A DNA stretch of 64,000 nucleotides from assembly GCF_014779765.1 (NCBI RefSeq), contig NZ_JACXZA010000001.1, forward strand, positions 1,302,001 through 1,366,000, given 5' to 3'. Shown piece by piece: positions 46,294 through 55,815 of the stretch. Origin of the DNA: Paenibacillus terricola. GTDB taxonomy: Bacteria; Bacillota; Bacilli; Paenibacillales; Paenibacillaceae. Each line of letters starts with the position of its first letter. Position 1 is the first letter of the stretch. The notes below the pieces were generated by a model. The model did no database searches. It saw nothing but the letters and a program-made list of their open reading frames with translations, and had not been told where the DNA came from. A program made the position numbers and the translations under genes.

Positions 46294-47297
46294 CCAATCA
46301 GGCGATGTTAAGTTCAGAGAGCTACTCAGCTCTGCTTGAGCAAGCATTGACGTTTATGCATGAGGGAGACGACTTTCTGGTCGTCTCCCATGTGCAGCCT
46401 GACGGAGATGCAATCAGCTCGACCGTTGTCGTCGGATGGCTGCTTCACAAGCTTGGCAAACGTTTTACGTTAATCAACGAAGGTGAAGTGCCTTCACGAC
46501 TTCATTTTTTAACTCTTAGCGATACGATCATAAATTACAGCAAGTCACAGCCGAATCGAACGTTCAACCGCGTCATTGCTGTCGATTGTGCCGATTTTCG
46601 GCGTATCGGCGAGGTGGCGTCTTGTTTTTCTGAGGACCATCAGCTTCTTAATATTGACCATCATCCAACGAATGACGCATTCGGCGTTCATAATGTTATT
46701 CATCCGGAAGCGGCAGCAACCGTTGAGATTTTGTTTGATTTATTAAGACATGCTGGCATTACGCCAGATGAGTCGGCTGCTACAGCGATTTATACAGGCT
46801 TGTTGACGGATACGGGCGGTTTCCGATATTCGAATACGACACCACATGTGATGGAGATGGCTTCCCAGCTGCTTCAACTAGGTGTGAACGGACATTGGAT
46901 CGCGGATTATTTGCTCGAGCGGATGACGATGCCGCAGCTCAAGCTGCTGCAGTTAGGCCTTAGCAGATTAGTGTTTTCCGAAGATAACCGTATTGGTTGG
47001 CTATACATAGAAGCGAACGATCTCGCCAACACCGGCGCAGCGCCTGAAGACTTGGAAGGTTTAGTCAACTACGCGCGCAACGTTGATGGCGTTGAAGTTG
47101 GTATACTGTTCAAGGAACTTAAGGATGGTCAGGTAAAAGTGAGCATGCGTTCAGCGGGTGTCGTCGACGTAGCAGCTGTTGCCCAATCGTTCAGCGGCGG
47201 CGGACATGTTCGCGCTGCAGGTTGCAAACATGAAGGGCCGCTTGAGCAGACAATGCTGCAAGTGGTGGAAGCGGCAAGAAAGGCGTTGAACAATTGA
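46290..47297 (+). CDS. nrnA: DHH-family oligoribonuclease/pAp-phosphatase NrnA
   Basis: NrnA degrades 2-5-mer RNA and dephosphorylates 3'-phosphoadenosine 5'-phosphate. The 335-residue product has the DHH metal motifs [20 protein letters not shown] and [12 protein letters not shown], followed by the DHHA1 domain with the Gly-rich [12 protein letters not shown] near the C-terminus. Encoded between rbfA and truB; B. subtilis nrnA lies elsewhere, while many other Firmicutes show the present order. Its stop shares one base with the truB ATG. Confidence 0.92.
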   Translation: MTNQAMLSSESYSALLEQALTFMHEGDDFLVVSHVQPDGDAISSTVVVGWLLHKLGKRFTLINEGEVPSRLHFLTLSDTIINYSKSQPNRTFNRVIAVDCADFRRIGEVASCFSEDHQLLNIDHHPTNDAFGVHNVIHPEAAATVEILFDLLRHAGITPDESAATAIYTGLLTDTGGFRYSNTTPHVMEMASQLLQLGVNGHWIADYLLERMTMPQLKLLQLGLSRLVFSEDNRIGWLYIEANDLANTGAAPEDLEGLVNYARNVDGVEVGILFKELKDGQVKVSMRSAGVVDVAAVAQSFSGGGHVRAAGCKHEGPLEQTMLQVVEAARKALNN

Positions 47298-48205
47298 TGG
47301 ATGGCATATTGGCGGTATGGAAGCCGGCTGGATGGACTAGCCATGACGTTGTAGCGAAGGTGCGGGGCATTACGCGCGAGCGGCGAATTGGTCATGCAGG
47401 CACGCTCGATCCGCAAGTAACAGGCGTTCTTCCGCTCTGCATTGGACGTGCAACACGCGTCGTCGAATACTTGCAGGAGCAGCCCAAGGCTTATGAGGCG
47501 GTACTGCAGCTCGGCGTGGCGACTGATACCGAAGATATGACAGGAACACCTGTTGAGGAAGTCGATACGGTCTCCGTTACAGAAGAGCAGGCAGCTTCCG
47601 TTCTTGCCTCTTTCGTTGGCGAGATCGATCAAGTTCCTCCGATGTACTCGGCTGTAAAAGTCGGTGGGCAGCGTCTGTATGATTTGGCCAGACAAGGGGT
47701 CACGATTGAACGCAAGTCGCGGAAGGTGACGATCCACAGCATTTCGCTGCTCGGATTTGAACAGGATGCAAGCCGTCCGCGTATTCGTTTTAGCGTTCAT
47801 TGCTCTAAGGGAACCTATATCCGAACATTGTGTGTAGATATCGGCAAACGTCTTGGTGTGCCAGCTTCGATGGCAGAGCTTGTTCGTACGATGTCGGCAG
47901 GTTTTACGAAGGAGCACTGCATGACGATTGAAGAGGTGGCAGCACTACAGGCAGATGGGCTGCTGCAATCGCGGTTAATGACTGCGGATGCGGCTTTGTT
48001 CCATATGCCGAAGGCAATCGTCAAACAGAGTGCCGCAGCGTATGCCCTTCAAGGGCAAAGAATTGGAGCACATCGTCTTAGCGGTGTGAATTCGCTCTTA
48101 CCTAAACAGTCTGTTCGATTGTATGATGAGGAGGAACGGTTCCTCGGCATCTTCGAATGGAATGCGGAGGCGCGCCAGTTGTCCCCAGTCAAAGTATTTA
48201 ATTAG
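47297..48205 (+). CDS. truB: tRNA pseudouridine-55 synthase
   Basis: Isomerises U55 in the T-loop of tRNAs. The 302-residue product begins [22 protein letters not shown] and contains the catalytic D38 in HAGTLDPQVTG; the KGTYIRTLCVDIGK motif and a C-terminal PUA-like part follow. ATG 47297 overlaps the nrnA stop as TGATG. Length is normal. Confidence 0.96.
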   Translation: MDGILAVWKPAGWTSHDVVAKVRGITRERRIGHAGTLDPQVTGVLPLCIGRATRVVEYLQEQPKAYEAVLQLGVATDTEDMTGTPVEEVDTVSVTEEQAASVLASFVGEIDQVPPMYSAVKVGGQRLYDLARQGVTIERKSRKVTIHSISLLGFEQDASRPRIRFSVHCSKGTYIRTLCVDIGKRLGVPASMAELVRTMSAGFTKEHCMTIEEVAALQADGLLQSRLMTADAALFHMPKAIVKQSAAAYALQGQRIGAHRLSGVNSLLPKQSVRLYDEEERFLGIFEWNAEARQLSPVKVFN

Positions 48206-48251
48206 CTTCTTGCAAGAACAGAATTTTGAATAGATTGCGGGTGTTTGAGCT

Positions 48252-49238
48252 ATGGAACTGATTTCCATCGGTTTTCCGTTATCCGATTCGCCGTTAGCAT
48301 CGAAGAGCGAGCAGCTGTCCGTTGCGATCGGCCATTTTGACGGAGTTCACAAAGGACATCAGAACGTAATCAAGCGCGCAGTTGATGCCGCTCGCCAGCA
48401 AGGGCTGAAATCAGCCGTGATGACTTTTCATCCTCACCCGAAGGCTGTGCTTGGGCAGGGCGAGCAGTATGTCAGCTGTTTGACACCGCTTGAGAGCAAG
48501 CTGGCTCAATTCGCGGAGCTTGGTGTCGATTATGCGTTCGTTATGAAGTTTGACCACAGCTTCGCTGGCATTTCGCCTGAACGATTCGTCTTCGAGGTGT
48601 TAGCACCGCTTGGCGTTCGCCATACCGTAGTCGGATTTGATTTCCGCTTCGGCAGCCGTGGTGCAGGCGATGCTTCGATGCTCGGTTCCCTTGGTCAAGA
48701 AGTAGGAATGACGACTGAGGTTGTCGAACCGTTCTTGCTGCAAGGTCAGAAGATTAGCAGCACTTATGTGCGCGAAGCGTTGGATGAAGGCAATATGGCG
48801 CTCGCTGAGCAGCTGCTTGGCCGTCCATATGAAGTTGAAGGTGTTGTTGTCCACGGGCATGCGCGAGGACGGCTAATAGGATTTCCTACAGCAAACATTG
48901 GACTTGTAGAGCCGTACACGACACCGCGACTTGGTGTATATGCAGCACAAGCGGTTATCGGTGGTCAATTGTATCCGGCAGTGCTGAATCACGGCATGAA
49001 GCCGACATTTAAGGATGGGGAGAAAGCGCCGGTGCTCGAAGCCCATCTGATCGGATTTTCTGGCGATCTTTACGATCAGACGATTCGGATTCGATTTATT
49101 TCATTCATTCGGCCAGAGCATAAATTCGCATCTGTCGATGAACTTGTTGCACAGATCGGTCGTGATCGTGATGAAGCAGCTAGACAACTTGCACAACTCG
49201 GGTCTGAGGAAACATCAACCGTAAGCCGCAACCTATAA
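48252..49238 (+). CDS. ribF: Bifunctional riboflavin kinase/FAD synthetase
   Basis: Phosphorylates riboflavin to FMN and adenylates FMN to FAD. The 328-residue product has an N-terminal nucleotidyltransferase domain (AIGHFDGVHKGHQ; SSTYVREAL) and a C-terminal kinase domain (RPYEVEGVVVHGHARGRLIGFPTANI). Known as ribC in B. subtilis, with the same position between truB and rpsO. ATG 48252 has only a weak GCGGGTG site. Confidence 0.96.
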   Translation: MELISIGFPLSDSPLASKSEQLSVAIGHFDGVHKGHQNVIKRAVDAARQQGLKSAVMTFHPHPKAVLGQGEQYVSCLTPLESKLAQFAELGVDYAFVMKFDHSFAGISPERFVFEVLAPLGVRHTVVGFDFRFGSRGAGDASMLGSLGQEVGMTTEVVEPFLLQGQKISSTYVREALDEGNMALAEQLLGRPYEVEGVVVHGHARGRLIGFPTANIGLVEPYTTPRLGVYAAQAVIGGQLYPAVLNHGMKPTFKDGEKAPVLEAHLIGFSGDLYDQTIRIRFISFIRPEHKFASVDELVAQIGRDRDEAARQLAQLGSEETSTVSRNL

Positions 49239-49332
49239 GAGTTCGTTCGAGAAGTTGTGTTTGATCACGTTACTGGAAACTGAACGTTTTGAGCATGTCC
49301 TATATTGTGATGGAATGCACAAGCGGCGGCGG

Positions 49333-49362
49333 TTTACATGGGACGTACATTTGTGCTATACT
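49333..49362 (+). promoter_or_regulatory. Predicted sigma-A promoter of rpsO
   Basis: TTTACA (49333-49338), an 18-base spacer, then TATACT (49357-49362) preceded by TGC (extended -10). It leaves a ~120-base untranslated leader before rpsO. Confidence 0.7.
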
Positions 49363-49384
49363 GTAACACGTTGCTGCTTACATG

Positions 49385-49453
49385 GACAGTTTTCGCTGTC
49401 GATACAGCACAGGAACCTCGGCTTGGTTACTCGCTCTCACCGGCGGTGACGAG
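49385..49453 (+). promoter_or_regulatory. Structured rpsO leader, possible S15 autoregulatory RNA
   Basis: Two hairpins lie in the leader. The first is GACAG...CTGTC (49385-49400). The second is CTCG (49430-49433) with CGAG (49450-49453) enclosing TCACC-GGC-GGTGA with a three-base bulge. Autoregulatory S15 leaders are known in several bacterial phyla, including Geobacillus; equivalence here is inferred from position and structure. Confidence 0.5.
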
Positions 49454-49490
49454 GCTGAAGGCGATTATTTGATTAGGAGGTGAACATAGG

Positions 49491-49760
49491 ATGGCAATCA
49501 CACAAGAGCGTAAGAATGAGATTATCGAAACGCACAAGAAACACGCGAGCGATACGGGATCCCCAGAGGTTCAAGTCGCTATCCTTACGGAAAACATCGT
49601 TAACTTGACGAACCACCTGCGGACGCACAAGAAGGACCACCACTCCCGCCGCGGTTTGCTCAAGATGGTAGGCCAACGCCGTAAACTGCTGGCATACCTG
49701 AAAAACAACGACGTTAAACGTTACAGCGCATTGATCGAAAAACTCGGCCTTCGCCGATAA
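49491..49760 (+). CDS. rpsO: 30S ribosomal protein S15
   Basis: Primary 16S rRNA binding protein of the 30S platform. The 89-residue product has the family pattern [36 protein letters not shown] and [10 protein letters not shown]. Length is exact. AGGAGGTGAACATAGG precedes ATG 49491. A strong terminator separates it from pnp. Confidence 0.98.
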   Translation: MAITQERKNEIIETHKKHASDTGSPEVQVAILTENIVNLTNHLRTHKKDHHSRRGLLKMVGQRRKLLAYLKNNDVKRYSALIEKLGLRR

Positions 49761-49766
49761 GCATCG

Positions 49767-49828
49767 AAAAAAGCAACCTAGCCTTTCTTCGGTCCGACAA
49801 ACGGGCGGATGTGGCAGGTTGCTTTTTG
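49767..49828 (+). terminator. Rho-independent terminator between rpsO and pnp
   Basis: Long stem AAAAAGCAACCT plus GCC (from 49767) with GGC plus AGGTTGC and TTTTT (49813-49827), enclosing a ~30-base loop. The run of five T completes the signal. pnp may therefore need its own promoter or depend on read-through. Confidence 0.8.
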
Positions 49829-49898
49829 TAATGTTAAAGAAATCAGAATTGTTTGCCATGAATGCAATATTTCATGCAACATTGACAGGAGGGATACT

Positions 49899-52004
49899 AT
49901 GCTGCAAAAAGTGGAAATGACACTGGGCGGACGTCCGCTCGTGCTGGAAACAGGCCGTTTGGCTAAACAAGCAAACGCGGCTGTAACGGTTCGCTACGGC
50001 GAGACTGTTGTGCTCTGTACGGTAACCGCTTCTTCGGAACCGAAGGACCTCGACTTCTTCCCGTTGACTGTAAATTACGAAGAGAAGTTGTATGCAGTCG
50101 GTAAAATTCCAGGCGGATTCATCAAACGTGAAGGCCGTCCGAGCGAGAAAGCGATTTTGTCGAGCCGTCTGACGGACCGTCCAATTCGCCCGCTGTTCCC
50201 AGAAGGCTTCCGTAACGATGTCCAAATCGTAAACTTGGTTATGAGCGTTGATCAAGACTGCTCGCCAGAAATCGCTGCAATGATCGGTACTTCTGCTGCA
50301 TTGTCGATTTCTGACGTTCCGTTCAACGGACCAATCGGCGGTGTTGTCGTAGGTCGTATTGATGGTCAATTCATCATCAACCCTACGGTTGAGCAAGAAG
50401 CGGCGAGCGACATCTTTGTCGTAGTATCGGGTACGCGCGATGCAATCATGATGGTGGAAGCTGAAGCGAATGAAGTGCCAGAGAGCGTAATGCTCGAAGC
50501 AATTATGTTCGGCCATGATGAAATCCGCAATATCGTTACAACGATTGAAGAACTGCAGTCTCTTGCAGGCAAAGACAAGATGGAAGTGAAGCTGCACGCA
50601 GTTGACGGCGCTGTCAACGAAGCTGTTCGCGCATATGCTGCAAATCGTTTGAACGAGGCAATCCGTATTCCAGAGAAGCATGCTCGCCAAGAAGCGATCG
50701 ATGCAATCAACGTAGAGACGGTTGCTCACTTTAACGATGTATACGCAGAAACGCCAGAATTGATGGATGACGTGAAAGAAGTGCTGTACGACATCGTCAA
50801 AGAAGAAGTGCGTCGACTCATTACGCATGACAAGGTACGTCCGGATGGTCGCGGCTTGAACGAAATTCGTCCGATCGAATGCGATACTTCGTTGCTGCCA
50901 CGTACACATGGCTCGGGTCTGTTCACGCGTGGTCAAACGCAGGCACTCAGCATCTGTACACTTGGTGCGCTTGGTGACGTACAGATTCTCGACGGCATCT
51001 CGCCAGAAGAATCTAAACGTTTCATGCATCACTATAACTTCCCGCCGTTCTCCGTCGGTGAAGCTCGTCCACTGCGTGCTCCAGGCCGTCGTGAAATCGG
51101 ACATGGTGCACTCGGTGAGCGCGCACTGTCCAAAGTAATTCCGCCAGAATCTGAATTCCCATACACGATCCGTCTCGTATCCGAGGTCCTTGAATCGAAT
51201 GGTTCGACATCGCAAGCAAGTATCTGCGCGAGCACGCTTGCTATGATGGACGCAGGCGTTCCAATTAAAGCACCGGTAGCCGGCATTGCAATGGGTCTGA
51301 TCAAAGACGGCGATCACTTCTCGATTCTGTCCGATATTCAAGGTATGGAAGATCACCTCGGCGATATGGACTTCAAAGTTGCTGGTACGGCTGAAGGTGT
51401 AACAGCGATTCAGATGGACATTAAAATCAACGGTATCGACCGTGCGATTCTGACACAAGCGCTTGAGCAAGCACGTGAAGGCCGGATGCATATCCTTGGC
51501 AAAATGCTTGAAGTAATAAGCGAGCCACGCAAAAACCTGTCCAAATACGCACCGAAGATTATGACGCTTCGCATTAATCCGGACAAGATTCGCGATGTAA
51601 TCGGCGCAGGCGGCAAAATCATTAACAAAATCATCGAAGAGACAGGTGTCAAAATCGATATCGAGCAGGACGGCATGGTATACATCGCTTCTTCTAATGA
51701 AGAAATGAACCAAAAAGCCCGTTCGATCATCGAAGGCATCGTCCGCGAAGTTATTGTTGGCGAAATCTACCTCGGTACGGTTAAACGGATTGAGAAATTC
51801 GGTGCATTCGTCGAAATCTTGCCAAACAAGGACGGTCTCGTTCACATTTCGCAAGTATCGACTGAGCGTATTGCGAAGATTGAAGACGTGCTGAAGATTG
51901 GCGATCAAATTACGGTTAAAGTAACGGAGATCGATCAACAAGGCCGCATCAATCTGTCGCGCAAAGCAGTACTGGCGCAAGAATCGGAAGTTTCTTCCCA
52001 GTAA
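49899..52004 (+). CDS. pnp: Polynucleotide phosphorylase
   Basis: 3'-5' phosphorolytic exoribonuclease and degradosome component, also needed for competence and cold growth in B. subtilis. The 701-residue product starts [19 protein letters not shown] and has two RNase PH domains ([30 protein letters not shown]), a KH domain ([15 protein letters not shown]) and an S1 domain ([24 protein letters not shown]). ATG 49899 follows ACAGGAGGGATACT. The frame is open further up into the terminator region but without similarity. Confidence 0.97.
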   Translation: MLQKVEMTLGGRPLVLETGRLAKQANAAVTVRYGETVVLCTVTASSEPKDLDFFPLTVNYEEKLYAVGKIPGGFIKREGRPSEKAILSSRLTDRPIRPLFPEGFRNDVQIVNLVMSVDQDCSPEIAAMIGTSAALSISDVPFNGPIGGVVVGRIDGQFIINPTVEQEAASDIFVVVSGTRDAIMMVEAEANEVPESVMLEAIMFGHDEIRNIVTTIEELQSLAGKDKMEVKLHAVDGAVNEAVRAYAANRLNEAIRIPEKHARQEAIDAINVETVAHFNDVYAETPELMDDVKEVLYDIVKEEVRRLITHDKVRPDGRGLNEIRPIECDTSLLPRTHGSGLFTRGQTQALSICTLGALGDVQILDGISPEESKRFMHHYNFPPFSVGEARPLRAPGRREIGHGALGERALSKVIPPESEFPYTIRLVSEVLESNGSTSQASICASTLAMMDAGVPIKAPVAGIAMGLIKDGDHFSILSDIQGMEDHLGDMDFKVAGTAEGVTAIQMDIKINGIDRAILTQALEQAREGRMHILGKMLEVISEPRKNLSKYAPKIMTLRINPDKIRDVIGAGGKIINKIIEETGVKIDIEQDGMVYIASSNEEMNQKARSIIEGIVREVIVGEIYLGTVKRIEKFGAFVEILPNKDGLVHISQVSTERIAKIEDVLKIGDQITVKVTEIDQQGRINLSRKAVLAQESEVSSQ

Positions 52005-52077
52005 AACGTCTGCGTGTGGTTCATGGCATAGCCGAACTCACGCAGCGTCCTATTTTAATCGAATAGCCCATACGACG

Positions 52078-52107
52078 AAGAGCCAGATTAGATCTGTCTC
52101 TTTTTTA
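52078..52107 (+). terminator. Rho-independent terminator after pnp
   Basis: Ten-base arms AAGAGCCAGA (52078-52087) and TCTGTCTCTT (52093-52102) with one mismatch and a five-base loop, then a T-rich tail. Confidence 0.8.
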
Positions 52108-52232
52108 TTTTCAAGAGAACATACTTTTCGTTGAAAGAACGGTAACAACTGGTTCACTTTACTCCATTGGACATGCGCATAATCTCGTCCCTTTTCTCAT
52201 ACATTGTGAGCATGGGAAAGGTGGGAGTTCGG

Positions 52233-53213
52233 ATGAAGTACGGCAAAGCTGCGGCAATGGCCGGATGCGTAATCGCTATTGTTGCTTTAGTGAAGCTTAA
52301 CGGACCGTTCAATGAATACATACAAGCGATGCGCAATGTAGGCAGTCACTCTTCGCCAGCCTATAGCGATCAGACGAATGAACGTTTGCTGCAGGACATT
52401 CGCACCGAGGCCGAGAAGCGGAATGTAAAGCCGATCGATGCGAGGGTTGATCGCGTATGGAAAGCGATTCCCGGCTATAACGGTCTGGAAGTCGACATTG
52501 ATCGGACATACGCTGCGAATGTGAGTAACGATGCAGGTGCACCGCTTAAGCTTATTTATAAGGAAGTTTCTCCTGCAGTCAGCTTGAATGATCTCGGCGC
52601 CCAGGAGGTTTATCGCGGCAATCCGAATAAGAAGATGGTTTCATTCATGATCAACGTAGCTTGGGGCAACGAGTTTATTGAGCCGATTCTGAAGACGCTT
52701 GAGCAGGAGCATGTGAAGGCAACCTTCTTCCTAGACGGGACTTGGCTCAGGAATAATCCCGATCTGGCGAAAAAAATTCAAGCAGCCGGTCATGAGCTCT
52801 CCAACCATGCTTACAATCACCCGAATATGCGAAATTTAAGTAGGGATGCGCAATATCAGCAAATCACAAAGACGGAAGGTTTGTTGAAATCTGTGCTTGG
52901 CGTGGACGATAACCGGTGGTTTGCACCTCCTTCAGGATCATATAATAGTTTGACGGTTTCTCTGGCGCACTCGCTTGGTTTGCGGACTGTGCTGTGGACG
53001 ATTGATACGATCGATTGGCAGAAGCCGCCAGCATCAGTAGTGGTGAGCCGTATTCGCAACAAGCTGCAGCCAGGCGCTCTTATTCTTATGCATCCAACAG
53101 CCTCGACACGAGATGCACTGCCTGATCTGATCAAGCTGATCAAGTCCAAAGGCTATCAACTTGGCACTGTCAGCGATACTTTATCGCCAAAGCGAACGGA
53201 TACGGGCGGTTGA
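52233..53213 (+). CDS. ylxY: YlxY-type polysaccharide deacetylase-like sporulation protein
   Basis: A 326-residue protein with an N-terminal signal-anchor (about residues 5-25) and a NodB-like domain in the C-terminal two thirds. Motif 2 (GHELSNHAYNHPNM) keeps the two metal-binding His. Motif 1, normally TFDDG, reads SFMINVAWGNEF, so the catalytic/metal Asp pair is absent. The RWFAPPSGSYN and ALILMHPT segments correspond to motifs 3 and 5. The family is sporulation-linked in Bacilli and found after pnp in B. subtilis. ATG 52233 follows AAAGGTGGGAG. Deacetylase activity is doubtful on sequence. Confidence 0.88.
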   Translation: MKYGKAAAMAGCVIAIVALVKLNGPFNEYIQAMRNVGSHSSPAYSDQTNERLLQDIRTEAEKRNVKPIDARVDRVWKAIPGYNGLEVDIDRTYAANVSNDAGAPLKLIYKEVSPAVSLNDLGAQEVYRGNPNKKMVSFMINVAWGNEFIEPILKTLEQEHVKATFFLDGTWLRNNPDLAKKIQAAGHELSNHAYNHPNMRNLSRDAQYQQITKTEGLLKSVLGVDDNRWFAPPSGSYNSLTVSLAHSLGLRTVLWTIDTIDWQKPPASVVVSRIRNKLQPGALILMHPTASTRDALPDLIKLIKSKGYQLGTVSDTLSPKRTDTGG

Positions 53214-53330
53214 GCGGTGTCACTTAATTTGTTATAGTGTTACTATCTGTTGAACGGCGAGACTCTGCTCCTCGTGTAATCACGTTTATGTTCAAATTCA
53301 AGGATGTATAAGTTTTAACTTATATATAGG

Positions 53331-53394
53331 CTTGGATTTCTCTGGAATGAAACGCACTGTGCCGTTTAATGGACGACTCGGCCGTTTCACCTTG
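53331..53394 (+). repeat. ~60 bp hairpin repeat, copy 3
   Basis: CTTGGATTTCTCTGGAATGA opens the unit and CGTTTCACCTTG closes it. The outer TGAAACG/CGTTTCA stem is intact; the inner stem is weaker than in copies 1 and 2. It is preceded by a TATAAGTT-TT-AACTTATA hairpin (53308-53325) framed by ATTCAAG/CTTGGAT. It lies 25 bases before mlpA. Confidence 0.75.
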
Positions 53395-53419
53395 CGTCAA
53401 AACGAAGGAGGACTCTTAA

Positions 53420-54685
53420 TTGAAGAAGTATTCATTGAGCAATGGTCTGCGAGTGATTGTTGAGCCGATCCCAACGTGCAGATCGGTTTCTTTTGGCATA
53501 TGGGTCAAGACTGGCTCGCGGCATGAGAATACACAAGATAACGGCATCTCCCATTTCATTGAGCACATGTTGTTCAAAGGGACTGAACGGTTCACTGCGA
53601 AAGATATCGCAGATGTATTCGACGGCATTGGCGGCAACGTTAATGCATTCACATCGAAGGAATATACTTGCTATTTTGCCAAAGTGCTTGATCAGCATTT
53701 GCCGATTGCGGTAGACGCACTCGCAGACATGTTCTTCAATTCCCAACTGGATGAAGAGGAACTCGCCAAAGAGAAAAATGTGATCCTTGAGGAAATCGCA
53801 ATGTACGAGGATACGCCAGATGATAAAGTGCATGATGATGCGTCCCGCGCGGCATATGGCGACCATCCGCTCGCTTATTCCATTCTTGGCCTTCAAGATC
53901 GGCTGAAAGCGATGACGAGCAGTGATCTGCGCAGCTACATGCAGCGGCAATATCGCATCGACAATGTCGTTATTAGCGTTGCTGGCAACATTGAAGAGCA
54001 AAGCTTGATTGAGCTGCTGGAGAAGCATTTTGGCGGTTTCACCAACACGGGTATAGCTGAGACGCTGGACACGCCGGCGTTTAACGGCAACTACTTGTTC
54101 TTTAAGAAGCAGACGGAGCAAAATCACATCTGTTTATCGTTCCCAGGCTGCTCTATTGCGGATCCGAATTTGTATGCGATGGTGCTGCTTAATAATGCGC
54201 TTGGCGGCGGCATGAGCTCCCGACTGTTCCAAGAAATTCGGGAGAAGCGCGGCTTGGCTTATTCCGTGTATTCCTACCATACGTCGTTTGCCGATACAGG
54301 ACTGTTCACGATCTATGCCGGCACAGCGCCGAAACAGACATCCGATGTGTTGAATATTACGATGGATGTTCTCGGTGAATTGGCAGTCAAGGGATTAACA
54401 GAAGCGGAGCTTCACCGGGGCAAGGAACAGCTCAAAGGCAGTCTCATTCTTAGCCTAGAAAGCACAAGCAGTCGGATGAACCGCAACGGCAAGAACGAGC
54501 TGATGCTCGGCAGACATTATACGTTGGATCAAATGTTAGAACGAATTGATGACGTTACGATGACAGACATTGCAGATATGACTAAGAAGATGCTCAGCGT
54601 TCCTTTTGCAACGGCTGTGGTTGGCACGAACGATAAAGCTGCAGCCAAACTCAGGAGGGATCAGTTTGTTTCAGGTACTATTTAA
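53420..54685 (+). CDS. mlpA: M16-family zinc peptidase MlpA
   Basis: A 421-residue processing-peptidase-like protein. It has the inverted zinc motif H45-x-x-E48-H49 in GISHFIEHMLFKGT and the distal Glu in LEEIAMYEDTPDD, so the active site looks complete. The second half is the inactive partner domain (RLFQEIREKRGLAYSVYSY). B. subtilis MlpA (YmxG) occupies the same spot and affects protease gene regulation. TTG 53420 follows AAGGAGGACTC. Its end overlaps dut by about 20 bases. Confidence 0.93.
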   Translation: MKKYSLSNGLRVIVEPIPTCRSVSFGIWVKTGSRHENTQDNGISHFIEHMLFKGTERFTAKDIADVFDGIGGNVNAFTSKEYTCYFAKVLDQHLPIAVDALADMFFNSQLDEEELAKEKNVILEEIAMYEDTPDDKVHDDASRAAYGDHPLAYSILGLQDRLKAMTSSDLRSYMQRQYRIDNVVISVAGNIEEQSLIELLEKHFGGFTNTGIAETLDTPAFNGNYLFFKKQTEQNHICLSFPGCSIADPNLYAMVLLNNALGGGMSSRLFQEIREKRGLAYSVYSYHTSFADTGLFTIYAGTAPKQTSDVLNITMDVLGELAVKGLTEAELHRGKEQLKGSLILSLESTSSRMNRNGKNELMLGRHYTLDQMLERIDDVTMTDIADMTKKMLSVPFATAVVGTNDKAAAKLRRDQFVSGTI

Positions 54686-55109
54686 ACGTCTTCCCGGTAA
54701 CGAGGACGTGAAACTGCCGGAGCGCATGTCTGCAGCGGCAGCAGGCTTCGATCTGCATGCAGCTGTGGCGGAACCAACAACGCTCGCTCCTGGCGAACGT
54801 AAGCTCATTCCGACGGGTTTCGCGATGGCTATGCCTGAGCAGCTGGAAGCCCAAATTCGCCCGCGCAGCGGCCTGGCATTCAAGCATGGCATTACATGCC
54901 TGAACTCACCGGGCACAATCGATGCTGACTATCGCGGCGAAGTGAAAGTGCTGCTCATCAATCACGGACAAGAGCCGTTCGTGATTACACGCGGCGAACG
55001 CATCGCCCAGATGGTATTCCAGACCGTCCCGGCCGTTACCATCGCCGAGAGCGACGAACTCCCGGACACCGTCCGCGGCGCCGGCGGCTTCGGCCATACA
55101 GGTGTATAA
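54666..55109 (+). CDS. dut: Deoxyuridine 5'-triphosphate nucleotidohydrolase (dUTPase)
   Basis: Hydrolyses dUTP to dUMP, keeping uracil out of DNA. The 147-residue trimeric-type dUTPase has motifs AAGFDLHA, RSGLAFKHG, GTIDADYRGE, RGERIAQMV and the C-terminal GGFGHTG. TTG 54666 follows AGGAGGGA, within the end of mlpA, so the two genes are coupled. B. subtilis has no dut here. A strong terminator follows. Confidence 0.95.
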   Translation: MFQVLFKRLPGNEDVKLPERMSAAAAGFDLHAAVAEPTTLAPGERKLIPTGFAMAMPEQLEAQIRPRSGLAFKHGITCLNSPGTIDADYRGEVKVLLINHGQEPFVITRGERIAQMVFQTVPAVTIAESDELPDTVRGAGGFGHTGV

Positions 55110-55125
55110 AAGTAACCAAAAGCAG

Positions 55126-55167
55126 GACCTTATCATCCACGTAAGTGGAAGATGAGGTCTTTTTTTG
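55126..55167 (+). terminator. Rho-independent terminator after dut
   Basis: Fifteen-base arms GACCTTATCATCCAC (55126-55140) and GTGGAAGATGAGGTC (55145-55159), one mismatch and one G·U, with a GTAA loop and a run of eight T. A textbook terminator. Confidence 0.9.
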
Positions 55168-55377
55168 TTTCTAACTAAACTATGCGCCCGGCCGTCTTCA
55201 TGCTGAACAATATAACGGTTGTTATAGTGACTATGTCCAAGTAATCCATCCAATTCTAAAGATAACGGTGACCATAATCGTTATAGATCCCTCAAACACA
55301 TATTTCACCCGTAAACCACCCCAATATGCACAATAGCAACCGTTATATCTGAGTTTTGCACTCATTAAGCTCTCTCA

Positions 55378-55406
55378 CGACCGTTGCAGTGAATATGCAA
55401 CAGTCG
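55378..55406 (+). repeat. Inverted repeat CGAC-C-GTTGCA / TGCAAC-A-GTCG
   Basis: A 10-pair hairpin with one C/A mismatch and a 7-base loop, not followed by T. It sits in the 1 kb gene-free tract 55110-56164. That tract also holds three TATAACGG-type motifs (55210, 55262, 55331), the two ~225 bp repeat copies and a possible sigma-K promoter. Confidence 0.5.
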
Positions 55407-55479
55407 AAGGGATTGGATCGTTAAAAATGGATGCTCGAGTGCTCGAGGCAAGGTCGAAACCAGGGCGATCGCCTAATGT

Positions 55480-55700
55480 AAAGCGTGTCCCGTAGGGACG
55501 AAAGCGAGCACAAGCAGAACGATCGCGAGCACGTCGAACACATATGCACCTCAAGAGTCCGTAACCAAACAAGTTCGCATGAGAGCGTGTCCTGACAAGG
55601 ACGAAAGCGGGCACTCCAACACAACGTATCTAGAGAAGTCCTTCGGGAGTTCAGAGGAAACTCCCTCTGGGGCCCTCCCTAGAGGGAGGGTCTGGATGGG
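55480..55700 (+). repeat. ~225 bp intergenic repeat, copy 3
   Basis: First unit AAGCGTGTCCCGTAGGGACG at 55480, second GAGCGTGTCCTGACAAGGAC at 55582, then GTCCTTCGGGAGTTCAGAGG and the CCCTCCCTAGAGGGAGGG palindrome followed by TCTGGATGGG. It is closely similar to copy 4 (55816) throughout, including the CAAACAAGTTCGCA stretch between the two hairpin units. Confidence 0.85.
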
Positions 55701-55815
55701 TGAAAAGTTCCCTTTGAGGGGCAGGGGGTGAAACCTCGAGGTTTTGTATAAATGTGATTTTAAGTGTACCAAATCCCCTCACGGGGATTTGGTGTTAGAG
55801 CGAGATGACCCAACG

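Noticed and set aside
49872-51980. 702-codon open frame on the - strand
   Set aside because: It lies entirely opposite pnp, has no ribosome-binding site, and its translation is Cys/Arg/Phe/His-rich without any family pattern. It is a by-product of pnp codon usage.
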